Below, piece after piece: positions 25,658 through 34,861 of a DNA stretch of 64,000 bases (position 1 is the stretch's first letter; each line of letters begins with the position of its first letter). The notes beneath the pieces are model-generated. The model saw nothing but the letters and a program-made list of their open reading frames with translations, did not search any database and had not been told where the DNA came from. The stretch spans positions 434,001-498,000 of the forward strand of contig NZ_JAHEPS010000001.1 in assembly GCF_018596335.1 (NCBI RefSeq), given 5' to 3'. The stretch is from Shewanella jiangmenensis. GTDB lineage: Bacteria > Pseudomonadota > Gammaproteobacteria > Enterobacterales > Shewanellaceae. The position numbers and the translations under genes are program-made.

Positions 25658-26152
25658 ATGCCCTATCGCGACAGCCTTATCATAGCGCTGCTGTTATTGG
25701 TGATGCTGGCAAGCGGCCAGGATCTCTACGCCGACCTCAATTCAGGCGCCTCCCGGCTGCATCTTGTTCAGGAAGGCGTGCTGCTGTTAACAGCCACCCT
25801 GCTGCTGGGTTGGATCCTGCTAAGCCTTAGACGGCAAAAGAGCGAAATAGATAATCTGAGATCTGCACTGGCCGAGGCCAAAAGCCTTAAGCTGCCGGAT
25901 GATAAGGAGTTTCAGGACACCCGCCACCGGCTCTCAGCGCTCATATCCAATCAGTTCAGTAGCTGGGATTTATCCCAGAGTGAAAAAGAAGTGGGCCTGC
26001 TTTTGCTTAAGGGCTTATCACTTAAAGAGATAGCCCTGCTTCGCGGCACCGCCGAAAAGACCATTCGCCAGCAGGCCTCGGCGGTCTACAAAAAGGCAGG
26101 CGTCAGCGGCCGCCACGGCTTTGCCGCCTGGTTTATTGAGGATTTTCTGTAA
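25658..26152 (+). CDS. Membrane-anchored LuxR-type HTH regulator
   Basis: The 164-residue protein has two transmembrane helices (DSLIIALLLLVMLASG at about residues 5-20 and LLLTATLLLGWILLSL at about 43-58) and a short coiled segment. A C-terminal LuxR/GerE helix-turn-helix follows (LSQSEKEVGLLLLKGLSLKE, then IALLRGTAEKTIRQQASAVYKKAGVSGRHG). Such small membrane-bound regulators are frequent in Shewanella; ligand and targets are unknown. AAGGA lies seven bases before the ATG, which rules out a longer upstream frame rich in low-complexity residues. It is divergent from the cytochrome b gene and may regulate it. Confidence 0.8.
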   Translation: MPYRDSLIIALLLLVMLASGQDLYADLNSGASRLHLVQEGVLLLTATLLLGWILLSLRRQKSEIDNLRSALAEAKSLKLPDDKEFQDTRHRLSALISNQFSSWDLSQSEKEVGLLLLKGLSLKEIALLRGTAEKTIRQQASAVYKKAGVSGRHGFAAWFIEDFL

Positions 26153-26282
26153 CCCGTTACTCCGCCAACGCCAGCTAAACCTTTGCAATACTCCCGAAAA
26201 CCGGCGTGGTTTTAGCTCTGCTTCTCTTTGTCAGATTGACTAAAAAACCAACATTTTCAATTGGTAAAATTCAAAACCCGCG

Positions 26283-27020
26283 CTACCAGGGAATAGCCGA
26301 GCCATCGTAGGCGCGAAAGCTTCCGCTGTCGCGTGGGCTGGCTGAGGCAATAATCTCAATCAAATCAGCAGCAACCCGCTCTGGCGAAAAGAGTTTATCC
26401 GCAGGTACCCGTGCCTGAAACGGTGCTGATAAACGGGTGTTGGTGGTGCCGGGGTGCAGCGCCAGCACAGCGCCCTGTTTATGGCTGCGCTGCCACTCGA
26501 CCGACAGGGTTTTAATCAGCATATTGAGCGCCGCCTTGGATGCGCGGTAGCTGTACCAGCCGCCAAGCCGATTATCACTGATACTGCCAACACGCGCCGA
26601 CAGCACTGCAAATCTCGGCGCGCGGCTTGCCTTTAATGCGGCGCTGAAGTGCTTGGCAAGCAGGAGAGTTGGCAAGGCGTTAACCTTAAGGTTTTGCATA
26701 AAAAAGTCCGCGTCCAGGTCGCTGACTGACTTTTCAGGCCCCTTACTTTTGTTGTGCAGCATGCCCGCGCAGTTTATCAGCCAGTCGAGGCTGTCAAAGC
26801 TCGCCGCCAGCGCCTTTACCTGCGCCTCATCGGATGCATCCAAATGGTGCCAGTGAAGCCGCAGGCCATCACTATTTGCACGCGATGTAACATCAACCTG
26901 ATTCGCTGTGAGTGGCTGCTGATGGGTTGCATGCAGCTTTGCGTCAGTAAAGCTTGTCAGCACAGCATTGACCATGGCAAAACCAATCCCGCCGTTACCG
27001 CCGACTATTAACACGTTCAT
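26283..27020 (-). CDS. Short-chain dehydrogenase/reductase, C-factor-like
   Basis: The 245-residue SDR opens with the cofactor motif VLIVGGNGGIGFAMV and has INCAGMLH. The catalytic residues are Ser in SARVGSISDN and Tyr-x3-Lys in YSYRASKAALN, followed by ALHPGTTNT. It resembles the CsgA/C-factor subgroup. Substrate unknown. Its start overlaps the stop of the photolyase-related gene by one base (TGATG), so translation is coupled; this pairing recurs in marine gammaproteobacteria, which suggests a shared but undefined role. Confidence 0.88.
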   Translation of the reverse strand: MNVLIVGGNGGIGFAMVNAVLTSFTDAKLHATHQQPLTANQVDVTSRANSDGLRLHWHHLDASDEAQVKALAASFDSLDWLINCAGMLHNKSKGPEKSVSDLDADFFMQNLKVNALPTLLLAKHFSAALKASRAPRFAVLSARVGSISDNRLGGWYSYRASKAALNMLIKTLSVEWQRSHKQGAVLALHPGTTNTRLSAPFQARVPADKLFSPERVAADLIEIIASASPRDSGSFRAYDGSAIPW

Positions 27021-28846
27021 CAGAGCCGCTCCAGGTTTGAAAGGTACTGCTCAGCTGTAGCCAGAATGGCAGCGCGCTGCAACTCATCCATTTTGTACCA
27101 GCTGCTGAAAATCATCCCGAGGCGATGATTGTTGCCAAAGCGCTCGGCGTGGCGGTGCAAAAAGTGCCAGTAGAGGCTGTTGAAGGGGCATGAGCCTTCG
27201 CCGCTGCGTTTGCCGACCTCGTATTTACAACCACTGCAGTAGTCGCTCATGCGATTGATATAGGCGCCGCTTGCGCCGTAGGGCTTGGTGGCTATGATGC
27301 CGCCATCGGCAAAAAGCGCCATGCCGCGGGTGTTTGGCAGCTCAACCCATTCGATGGCATCGACGTAAATGCCAAGATACCAGGTGTCTACCTCGTCGGG
27401 GTTGATGCCAGTGAGCAGGCAAAAATTGCCGGTGGTCATCAGCCGCTGAATATGGTGGGCATAGGCATAATCCAGCGACTGACCAATGGCATGGCGCATA
27501 CAGTTCATGCCTGTGTTGCCAGTCCAGAAATAACCGGGCAGCGGCCGCGACGCCTCAAGGTAATTAAGGCGGGCAAACTCTGGCATATTGGCCCAGTAAA
27601 TGCCGCGCACATATTCCCGCCAGCCTAAAATCTGGCGTACAAAGCCCTCAATCTGCGCCATGTCGATGGCAGGATTTGCCTGCCAGGCGGCAATCGCGGC
27701 CTCTATAACCTCGAGTGGGCTTAGCATCTTGCAGTTAAGCGCAAAGGATAAGCGACTATGATAGAGACTCCAGCCAGCGGGATGCGCGCCTGTCATGGCA
27801 TCCTGAAACCGGCCAAAGCGCACCAGACCATAACGGCAAAACCAGCCAAGAAGCTGAAGACTTTGCTCGCGATTTATTGGCCACAGCAGCTCATTCGCAG
27901 GAGACGCATTCACTGGAGAAAATGCAGCCGCGTCTGTTCCTGCTTTAATGCCTTTATCGAAGCCAGTTGCTATGCCAGTTTCAATACCGGCTTCAATACC
28001 AGCACCAAAGCCGCTCTCATCGAAAAGATCCGCCGTATAACCTTGGCCGTGGCTTTGCCCTTGGTGTTGACCAGCAGCTGTTTCAATGGGTGCCAGCCGA
28101 CCTATATATGGCAAGTTGTGGCGATGAATGCGCGCTAGTATCTCACTGATGTTATTGGCAAACACCAGCGGCTCTGGCACAGATGCCAAATCGGTGCTTT
28201 TAAGTTTATTGCGGTTATCGGCATCAAAATTCCACTGCCCGCCCATGGGCTTATCGCCATCCATCAGGATGTTGAAGCGCCGGCGCATCCGCCTATAAAA
28301 GCTTTCCATCAGCACATGCCGCCCCTTGGTAAACTGCATGCTGATTTCATCAAAGGGCAGCAAAAAATGCTCGCTGTCCACCATGGCAAAACTGACTGAG
28401 CGCTGGGCGGCTTTTGCCGATAAACGAGTTTCCAGCTCGCCCAGTGTGCCAAGCAGTCGGAATTCATCGGGGCGCTGACATTCAAACCGGCGTGCGCCGC
28501 TTCGCTCAATCAGCTCAAGCAGTAAGGCGACTGTGCTGCCTGCGCTCTTTGGCGCGGCATCAGCGCCCTTAAGGCAATCGCGCCAGGCGGCGGTATCATC
28601 AAGGGTAAGGTGCAGCACCCTGTGTCCGGCGCGGCGCAAACTGGCGGCAAAATCCGCCATGGCCGCAAAAAAGGCGCACAGTTTCTGAATATGATGGGTG
28701 ACGTAGTGACCTTCTTCGTGAAGCTCAGCAATCACATACAGCACGCCGCTGTCGGTGTTGCTGAACCAGGAGTGATTGGGATTAAGCTCATCGCCAAGAA
28801 TAAGCCTCAGGGTGTGGCACTCGGGCACCTGACTGAGTGATTGCAT
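27020..28846 (-). CDS. Photolyase/cryptochrome-related protein (FeS-BCP, PhrB-like)
   Basis: The 608-residue protein matches the deoxyribodipyrimidine photolyase-related (FeS-BCP) branch. Its N-terminal domain starts LRLILGDELNPNHSWF, and a helical FAD-binding domain follows. Four Cys for a [4Fe-4S] cluster are visible in GMNCMRH, DYCSGCKY and GSCPFN. Other typical blocks are GWREYVRGIYW, NFCLLTGINPDEVDTWYLG and NTRGMALFADGG. Relatives repair (6-4) photoproducts or act as light sensors. The protein is about 100 residues longer than usual because of an insert at about residues 255-320 with short repeats (GIEAGIETGIATGFDKGI). It is coupled to the SDR gene downstream. Confidence 0.88.
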   Translation of the reverse strand: MQSLSQVPECHTLRLILGDELNPNHSWFSNTDSGVLYVIAELHEEGHYVTHHIQKLCAFFAAMADFAASLRRAGHRVLHLTLDDTAAWRDCLKGADAAPKSAGSTVALLLELIERSGARRFECQRPDEFRLLGTLGELETRLSAKAAQRSVSFAMVDSEHFLLPFDEISMQFTKGRHVLMESFYRRMRRRFNILMDGDKPMGGQWNFDADNRNKLKSTDLASVPEPLVFANNISEILARIHRHNLPYIGRLAPIETAAGQHQGQSHGQGYTADLFDESGFGAGIEAGIETGIATGFDKGIKAGTDAAAFSPVNASPANELLWPINREQSLQLLGWFCRYGLVRFGRFQDAMTGAHPAGWSLYHSRLSFALNCKMLSPLEVIEAAIAAWQANPAIDMAQIEGFVRQILGWREYVRGIYWANMPEFARLNYLEASRPLPGYFWTGNTGMNCMRHAIGQSLDYAYAHHIQRLMTTGNFCLLTGINPDEVDTWYLGIYVDAIEWVELPNTRGMALFADGGIIATKPYGASGAYINRMSDYCSGCKYEVGKRSGEGSCPFNSLYWHFLHRHAERFGNNHRLGMIFSSWYKMDELQRAAILATAEQYLSNLERL

Positions 28847-28962
28847 AGCATCCTTTTTACCAGCGGAATTAGTTCACCGTGCGGTGCAATATCATGGCAA
28901 TGGATACGAGGCGTGGCCGAAAACCGATCAGCGCCTGCTATCGTAATGTCGACGGCAATTGG

Positions 28963-29976
28963 TCAGGCCAAATCCTCACTCAGCCAGTCGGCAAGGTGCT
29001 GCCACAGGGTTTGGGCAGCGCGGCTGCGACTGCTGCGGCCAAGGCACACCAGATGCACCGGCAGGGACTCTGGATGCTGCCAGTCAGTAAACAAACGAAC
29101 CAGTTGTCCCGAGGCGAGATAGCGTCGGACCAGAGAACTGTCTGCCATGATGATACCCGCGCCGCCAAGGGCGAGTTCAAGCACACTGCGGCCGTCGTTG
29201 GAGCTGAGCGCCGCCTGCACCCTGTGCTCGGTTATCACTCCGTTTTCATCGGCAAAGCGCCATACATCCATGCAAAGGTTACGGTTACGATAAACAATGC
29301 AGTCGTGGGCGCCGAGTTCATCCGGGGTTTGCGGCCGGGGGCGGCGCGACAGATACCCGGGGCTTACATACCAGCCAAGGCGCTTCTCGCCAACCTTGCG
29401 CGCCACCAAAGATGAATCCGGCAGCTTACCAACCCGAATGGCGATATCAACGCCCTCTTCAAGCAGATCAACCACTTCATCCCGAAAATCCAGCTCTAGG
29501 CTGATGTCGGGATATCGGCTTCGAAGCTCTGAAATACGCGGCAGCAGATATTCGGCCGCAAGCAGGGTCGAGCAGCTCAGTTTTACCCTGCCTGAGAGCG
29601 AGGTTTGCTGCCCCACCAGCCAGTTTTCGGTCTCGGTAAGCAGCCGTGACAGGCCATCGGTGGCCCGAAGCAGCGCAGCACCGGCGTCGGTGAGCTTAAG
29701 CGCGCGGGTGTTGCGGGCAAACAGGCGCTCGGCACAAAAGTCTTCAAGGGCGGCAATTTTTTTACTCACAGAGGAGCGCGGCAGCGACAACCGCTGCGCC
29801 GCCGCCTGAAAACTGCCAAGCTCGGCCACCAGCCGAAACACATAAATCAGCGGCAATTGCTGATGCAGCTCAGCCGGGCGAAAGTCGCGCGGCGCACGGC
29901 TCCCGCCTTGAGCCTCATGGGCATGGGTTTCAGAGTAAAAGCCTGTGCCCACCAGCAGTGCATCGGACTGTGTCAT
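28963..29976 (-). CDS. LysR family transcriptional regulator
   Basis: The 337-residue protein carries an N-terminal extension of about 40 residues before the LysR helix-turn-helix (FRLVAELGSFQAAAQRLSLP, then RSSVSKKIAALEDFCAERLF). The effector domain contains ISLELDFRDEVVDLLEEGVD, typical of the AaeR/DsdC-like branch. It is divergent from the SDR gene at 30082, about 105 bases away, and most likely controls it. The ATG at 29976 has AAGG upstream; a later start close to the HTH is also possible. Confidence 0.88.
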   Translation of the reverse strand: MTQSDALLVGTGFYSETHAHEAQGGSRAPRDFRPAELHQQLPLIYVFRLVAELGSFQAAAQRLSLPRSSVSKKIAALEDFCAERLFARNTRALKLTDAGAALLRATDGLSRLLTETENWLVGQQTSLSGRVKLSCSTLLAAEYLLPRISELRSRYPDISLELDFRDEVVDLLEEGVDIAIRVGKLPDSSLVARKVGEKRLGWYVSPGYLSRRPRPQTPDELGAHDCIVYRNRNLCMDVWRFADENGVITEHRVQAALSSNDGRSVLELALGGAGIIMADSSLVRRYLASGQLVRLFTDWQHPESLPVHLVCLGRSSRSRAAQTLWQHLADWLSEDLA

Positions 29977-30081
29977 CAGTGTTTACCTTTGGGAATCATT
30001 GTGTTGCTTCGACGCTATCTAATCAGTGCCGCCAGGCTTAAGTATGCTGAAAAGCACGCTGATACACCACTGGAGATAATC

Positions 30082-30849
30082 ATGAACCCGACTTCCCCTG
30101 CGCCAGAGACTAAAACCCTACTCATTACAGGCGCCACTTCGGGCATAGGCTATGCCGCTGCCAGACACTTTATTGAACTGGGCTGGAAACTGGTGATAAC
30201 CGGACGGGATAAGGCGCGGCTTGAACGCGCCTGTGAAAAGCTTAAGCAGGAAACCGGCGCCGAGGTGCTTGGTATACTGGCCGACAGCGCTGAGCTGTCA
30301 CATCTGGGCCCGCTGGTGCAAACCCTAGATGAGTGCAACATCCGCCTGGATGGCCTCTTGCTGAACGCCGGCGTGTTTCAGCCCTTTGCGCTGACTGATA
30401 TGAGCGACGAGCTATACGAGCAGACCATGCAGGTTAACTTCAAAGGGCCACTCTTTACCCTTAACGCCTTGCTGCCAAAGTTAAACCGAGGCGCCAGCGT
30501 GGTCTATACCTCATCCATTGCCGTCGATAAGGGCTTTGCCGGCGCCGCCATTTACAGCGCCAGCAAAGGCGCCTTCGAAGCGGCGATGAAAGCACTGAAT
30601 CTTGAGCTTGCCGGGCAAAAAATCCGCATTAACAGCTTAAGACCCGGGGTAACCCTCACCGAAATTCAGCAAAAAGCCGGTTTCAGTCAGGCACAAATCG
30701 ATGGCCTCGGCGGACAGCTTGCCGCCACCGCCTTTGGCGACTTTCTGCTGCCAAGCCATATGCTGTCGGCGCTGACGTTTTTACTCTCACCAGGCTCCGA
30801 AGGGGTAATAGGCACCACGGTAACGGTGGACGGCGGCTACTGCCTGTGA
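30082..30849 (+). CDS. Short-chain dehydrogenase/reductase
   Basis: The 255-residue classical SDR has TGATSGIGYAAA for NAD(P) binding, LNAGVFQPF, the catalytic Ser in YTSSIAVDKG and Tyr-x3-Lys in IYSASKGAFEAA, then INSLRPGVTLTEI and the C-terminal TVTVDGGYCL. The substrate cannot be told. GGAG at seven bases fixes the ATG at 30082; the longer reading overlaps the divergent LysR gene. Control by that LysR protein is likely. Confidence 0.9.
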   Translation: MNPTSPAPETKTLLITGATSGIGYAAARHFIELGWKLVITGRDKARLERACEKLKQETGAEVLGILADSAELSHLGPLVQTLDECNIRLDGLLLNAGVFQPFALTDMSDELYEQTMQVNFKGPLFTLNALLPKLNRGASVVYTSSIAVDKGFAGAAIYSASKGAFEAAMKALNLELAGQKIRINSLRPGVTLTEIQQKAGFSQAQIDGLGGQLAATAFGDFLLPSHMLSALTFLLSPGSEGVIGTTVTVDGGYCL

Positions 30850-30921
30850 CGTAAACCAGCGGTCGCTTAGATTCAGCGCCGCGGTGCCAACGTGGCCAGC
30901 AGCGCTGCCAATTATCTGAAT

Positions 30922-31836
30922 TCAGGCAATGTTGGCGAGCGTCGTCAACGCCGGGCCAATGAAATTCACCTGTTCCGCCCTGCCCGCCATCGAATATTCA
31001 TACACAGCCCGGTTTTTAAAGTAGGAATTTGCATAAAAATCAAGCCGCTTGCCAAGCAAAAAGGCCGCCACTGCCACATGCAGGCGGTTGGTATTGATGT
31101 GCTCAAAGCGTGCAACCTGCTCAAGTAAACTCCAGGCAGACGCCAGATTCTGCGCCCGGGTTTGGCAACCCAACGAAAACAGCTGTGACAGGTCCCTATT
31201 ATCCGGCGGAATGGCTCTGGCACAGGATTCCACATCAAGCCTGAACGCATTCAGGCTTGCAGTGCCTCGCCTTTGGATCAGCATTGTCATGGCGCGCTTA
31301 CCGAAATAAAGCCGCAAACGCTTTTTAAGACCCACAGCACCAATCGGCTGACCAAGCAGCCATGGCAATTGCAGTGAAAACGCCATATCGGGATGCAGTG
31401 CAACCTCAGGGCCATGGCAGTGTTGCTGCACATGCTCAAAACTGACCCGCTCACGGCAAAAAATACTGACGTTGCAGCCAAGTTGCGACAGTAAGGACTC
31501 ATGTCCTTCCACGGTACAGGGCAGCAGAATAAGTCGCCTCACTGCGCCATGCAACGCGCGGATAAGAGTCGCAGAGTGGCTGTAGTTGGCGGTAAAAGCA
31601 CCGCCACCGCCAAGCACCACCACTTTATCGGCAAGCCCCAAATCCTGCGGAGTTTTCCCGCCAAGAATTGCTTTTCGAAGCGCTCGGGGGCTCATCAGCT
31701 GATAATTAAGGCCTGCCTGTTCAAACACCTGAAAGCTGGCGGCATTAATCAACGCATCGCCGGCGTTGCCGGGGTTGGGGACAAAAATAAAATCGGAAAT
31801 ATTGTTACGGGTAAAATATTCGGCAATTGACTGCAT
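30922..31836 (-). CDS. Polysaccharide pyruvyl transferase family protein
   Basis: The 304-residue protein shows the family pattern: NPGNAGDALINAASFQVFEQ at about residues 20-40, KVVVLGGGGAFTANYSHSA, LLPCTVEGHESLL, and RERVSFEHVQ before HPDMAFSL. Members transfer pyruvate ketals onto sugars or act on cell-surface glycans. No polysaccharide cluster surrounds it, so it may be an orphan surface-modifying enzyme. The start MQSIAEYF gives the family's usual N-terminus; the longer frame adds an unlikely leader. Confidence 0.78.
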   Translation of the reverse strand: MQSIAEYFTRNNISDFIFVPNPGNAGDALINAASFQVFEQAGLNYQLMSPRALRKAILGGKTPQDLGLADKVVVLGGGGAFTANYSHSATLIRALHGAVRRLILLPCTVEGHESLLSQLGCNVSIFCRERVSFEHVQQHCHGPEVALHPDMAFSLQLPWLLGQPIGAVGLKKRLRLYFGKRAMTMLIQRRGTASLNAFRLDVESCARAIPPDNRDLSQLFSLGCQTRAQNLASAWSLLEQVARFEHINTNRLHVAVAAFLLGKRLDFYANSYFKNRAVYEYSMAGRAEQVNFIGPALTTLANIA

Positions 31837-31900
31837 GGTAAACTCGCTCTTTTTTACGAACGCTATACCAATTAATAACATTTATCAAACTTTTGGGCAA

Positions 31901-31928
31901 CAAAAGGCAGCCAATGAGGCTGCTTTTG
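31901..31928 (-). terminator. Probable terminator of the secD-secF unit
   Basis: GCAGCC / GGCTGC with flanking AAAAG / CTTTT arms forms a stem with loop AATGA and one bulged base. The minus strand then reads TTTTG. It lies about 90 bases after the secF stop. Confidence 0.55.
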
Positions 31929-32015
31929 CACATTCAAAAATCCGAATCGCGGCCGCCGACTCCAGAGTAAACAAAGCTATTGCCACAGACGTCACGGCTA
32001 CTGGACTCAGCGCAA

Positions 32016-32903
32016 TCAGGGCGTGTCGGCAAGCACAGGCTCGGGCGATGGCGGCTTAATCCCAAGCAGCTCCGGCAGCACTGTGCCCACCGAAATCGAC
32101 GAAAGGGTGCCTGTGACTATGCCCACAAACATGGCAATGGCAAAGCCTTCAAGGGCATCACCACCGAGCAGCCACAGCGCGCCGACTGTCATCAGGGTGG
32201 TGCCGGAGGTCACCATGGTGCGGGAAAAGGTTTGCGCCACCGCATCGTTATTGATTTGCGTGACCTTAAGCTCGGGCTTTGCCCGCAGCAGTTCACGCAT
32301 CCGGTCGGCGATGATGATGGAGTCGTTGAGTGAATACCCCAGCACCGCGAGCACGGCGGCAAGTACAGTAAGGTTAAATTCCATCCCGGTCAGGGCAAAT
32401 ACCCCAAGTACCAGCACCACGTCATGCACCAGTGCCAGCAGCGCGCCGCAGGCCAGACGCCACTCAAACCTCAGTGACAAATAACCCATGATGCACAGCA
32501 TAGCCACCAGCACAGCAAGCCCACCCTGCTCATACAGCTCCTCACCGACCTGGGATGATACCGAGTCGCTGTCAAGAAGCTGCATGCTCTCATCCACCTT
32601 GAACAGCGCCGCCTTGAGGTTATCAAGGCCGGCACTGTCGAGTTGATTGCCCATGCGGATAACAAAGCGCCCGGGCTCAGTTTCCACCACCGACAAACTG
32701 CCCTTGGCCACCGACTGCAGCGCAGTTTCGATGGCATTGACCTGAGTATCCGTGGCCATGGCCACCTCGGCGTAGGCGCCGCCGGTAAAATCCAGCCCAA
32801 GATTAAAACCGCGTATGCCAATCAGCGCCACACAAAGCAGCATCAGCAGCACAGAGAACAGGCTCATCAGGTGGCGAACCTTGGTTAAATTTACTGATTT
32901 CAT
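32016..32903 (-). CDS. secF: Protein translocase subunit SecF
   Basis: The 295-residue membrane protein opens with one helix and the motif FNLGLDFTGGAYAEV, a variant of the SecF LDFTGG signature. A small periplasmic domain and five C-terminal helices follow, with FNLTVLAAVLAVLGYSLNDSIIIADRMRE and SRTMVTSGTTLMTV. SecDF uses the proton gradient to pull preproteins across the membrane after SecA. The start lies two bases beyond the secD stop. It is shorter than E. coli SecF (323 residues). Confidence 0.93.
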   Translation of the reverse strand: MKSVNLTKVRHLMSLFSVLLMLLCVALIGIRGFNLGLDFTGGAYAEVAMATDTQVNAIETALQSVAKGSLSVVETEPGRFVIRMGNQLDSAGLDNLKAALFKVDESMQLLDSDSVSSQVGEELYEQGGLAVLVAMLCIMGYLSLRFEWRLACGALLALVHDVVLVLGVFALTGMEFNLTVLAAVLAVLGYSLNDSIIIADRMRELLRAKPELKVTQINNDAVAQTFSRTMVTSGTTLMTVGALWLLGGDALEGFAIAMFVGIVTGTLSSISVGTVLPELLGIKPPSPEPVLADTP

Positions 32904-32905
32904 TG

Positions 32906-34756
32906 TTAAATCCTCACCGCTTTACGCTGTTCTTTGCCATAAACCCAATTGATGATGATGCGGGAGAGCAAAATCCCGGTGACCATGGAGGTCACCAGCC
33001 CAAGCCCGAGCGTGAGGGCAAAGCCCTGCAGCGGCCCGTTGCCGATGGCGTACAGCACCAGAGCGGTGATCATGGTGGTGAGGTTGGCATCGAGAATGGT
33101 GCCAAAGGCGCTGTCAAAACCGCGCTCGATGGCGAGCGCCATGCTGCGGCCTTCTTTCATCTTGTCGCGGATCCGCTCGAAAATCAGCACGTTGGTATCA
33201 ACCGCCATACCGACCGTCAGCACCAATCCGGCAATGCCGGGCAAGGTCAGTACGGCCCCGGGAATAAGGGCTATCAACCCAAGCAGCATGGTGAGGTTGG
33301 CAAGCAGCGCTACGTTGGCAACCCAGCCAAGACGCCTGTACCAGAGCGCCATAAACACAAGGGTCGCGCCAAGACCAAGCGCCAGCGCCGCAAAACCATT
33401 GCGGATATTTTCGGCGCCAAGGCTTGGGCCAATGGTGCGCTCTTTCTGGATGGTGACAGGCGCCGTCATCGAGCCTGCCCGCAGCAACATGGCCAGCTCC
33501 TGCGCTTCCTGATGACTGCCAAGGCCTGTAATCGAAAAGCGGCTGCCGAGCTGCGAATTGATAGTCGCCACCGAAATCACCTTGCTGACCTTTTCACTGC
33601 CCCGTTCGCTTGCGATATATTCGCTGTAACGGGTGGCCATTGGCTTACCTATGTTATCGCGTGAAAAGTCCGACATGCGCTTGCCGCCTTCGGCGTCGAG
33701 CACTATGTTCACCGCCGGTAACCCCATCTCGTCACTGCCAGCACGGGCATCGATGATATGCTCGCCGCCAAGCACGCTCTGACGCGAAATACCGACATGG
33801 GTGTTTTCAAACGGCTCCTGAATGCCGCTGTCGCTCAAACTGTGGAACGACAAACTTGCCGTGGCGCCCAGCACCCGCTTGGCTGCCACCGGGTCCTGTA
33901 CACCCGGCAATTCAATCAAAATGCGGTTTTCGCCATGGCGCTGCACTATCGCCTCGGTAATGCCAAGCTCCTCAATCCGGCCGCGCATAATGGTCAGGTT
34001 TTCATGCACTGTGCGCCGGGTCAGCTCCGCGCGTGCGGCATCGGTGAGGGTAAGTAGCCAATCGGTGTCACGGCGCTCAATCTGCCAGTCAGGATAATTG
34101 GCATAAAGCCACACCTTGATGCGGCCAAGTGCCTCATCTGTGCCGACCAGGCGCGTCGCCTCAGGCTTGGTTTGGGCAAGGCCTGGCTCTTTGGTGAGGA
34201 TGAGATTTCTGATCCCCTGATCCTTAGCCTGAGCCTGCTGCCGCGCCTGCTCACGAATGGCAGAGCGCAGGCTGTCGCCCTGGGCGTCAAACACCGGCTT
34301 AAGGTCAACCTGCATCAAAAATTGCACCCCGCCGCGAAGGTCTAGTCCAAGCTTGATAGGGCTTGCACCAACTGACTGCAACCAGGCAGGCGCCGCCGAG
34401 GTCATCGACAGGGTAATGGCATCGGCCTTAAGGCTTTGCCCGGCAAGCAATTGCCTCGCCTGCATCTGGCGGCTGGCATCCTTGAGGGTAACCAAAAGCG
34501 CATCCTTTTGAGGCGTGATGGCAAGCACTTCGATACCGGCGCGGTTTAAGGTTTGACTGACTTCGGTTTCTTTGAGGCCTGTGGCCTTGGCGAGTGTCAG
34601 CGACGCGTGCTCGCCATAGAGGCTCGGCAGTGCCGACATGGCAAATATCAGCAGTGCCACTATCAGCACCAGCACCTGCCACGGCGAGTTGCTGTTAAGG
34701 GGTTTACGGCCGGCATCAGTGCGCCCGCCACTCTTTAATAATTGATCGGTAAGCAT
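32906..34756 (-). CDS. secD: Protein translocase subunit SecD
   Basis: The 616-residue protein has an N-terminal helix, a large periplasmic domain with KLGLDLRGGVQFLMQVD, ILIELPGVQDPVAAKRVLG, and the C-terminal membrane part with AGLVLTVGMAVDTNVLIFERIRDKMKEGRS and FDSAFGTILDANLTTMITA. The length equals E. coli SecD (615). No yajC, tgt or queA lies upstream, as would be usual for the main copy, so this may be a second secDF set as found in several Shewanella; that is inference. It forms an operon with secF. Confidence 0.92.
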   Translation of the reverse strand: MLTDQLLKSGGRTDAGRKPLNSNSPWQVLVLIVALLIFAMSALPSLYGEHASLTLAKATGLKETEVSQTLNRAGIEVLAITPQKDALLVTLKDASRQMQARQLLAGQSLKADAITLSMTSAAPAWLQSVGASPIKLGLDLRGGVQFLMQVDLKPVFDAQGDSLRSAIREQARQQAQAKDQGIRNLILTKEPGLAQTKPEATRLVGTDEALGRIKVWLYANYPDWQIERRDTDWLLTLTDAARAELTRRTVHENLTIMRGRIEELGITEAIVQRHGENRILIELPGVQDPVAAKRVLGATASLSFHSLSDSGIQEPFENTHVGISRQSVLGGEHIIDARAGSDEMGLPAVNIVLDAEGGKRMSDFSRDNIGKPMATRYSEYIASERGSEKVSKVISVATINSQLGSRFSITGLGSHQEAQELAMLLRAGSMTAPVTIQKERTIGPSLGAENIRNGFAALALGLGATLVFMALWYRRLGWVANVALLANLTMLLGLIALIPGAVLTLPGIAGLVLTVGMAVDTNVLIFERIRDKMKEGRSMALAIERGFDSAFGTILDANLTTMITALVLYAIGNGPLQGFALTLGLGLVTSMVTGILLSRIIINWVYGKEQRKAVRI

Positions 34757-34861
34757 AACTTTTTCTCGTGATAGGGAACCGCGAGCCCGGCCATAGCAAT
34801 AGCCAAGGCTGACGATTCAATCGACGTCAGGGAAAATTAACGGCAAATCACAGGGAAAAAG

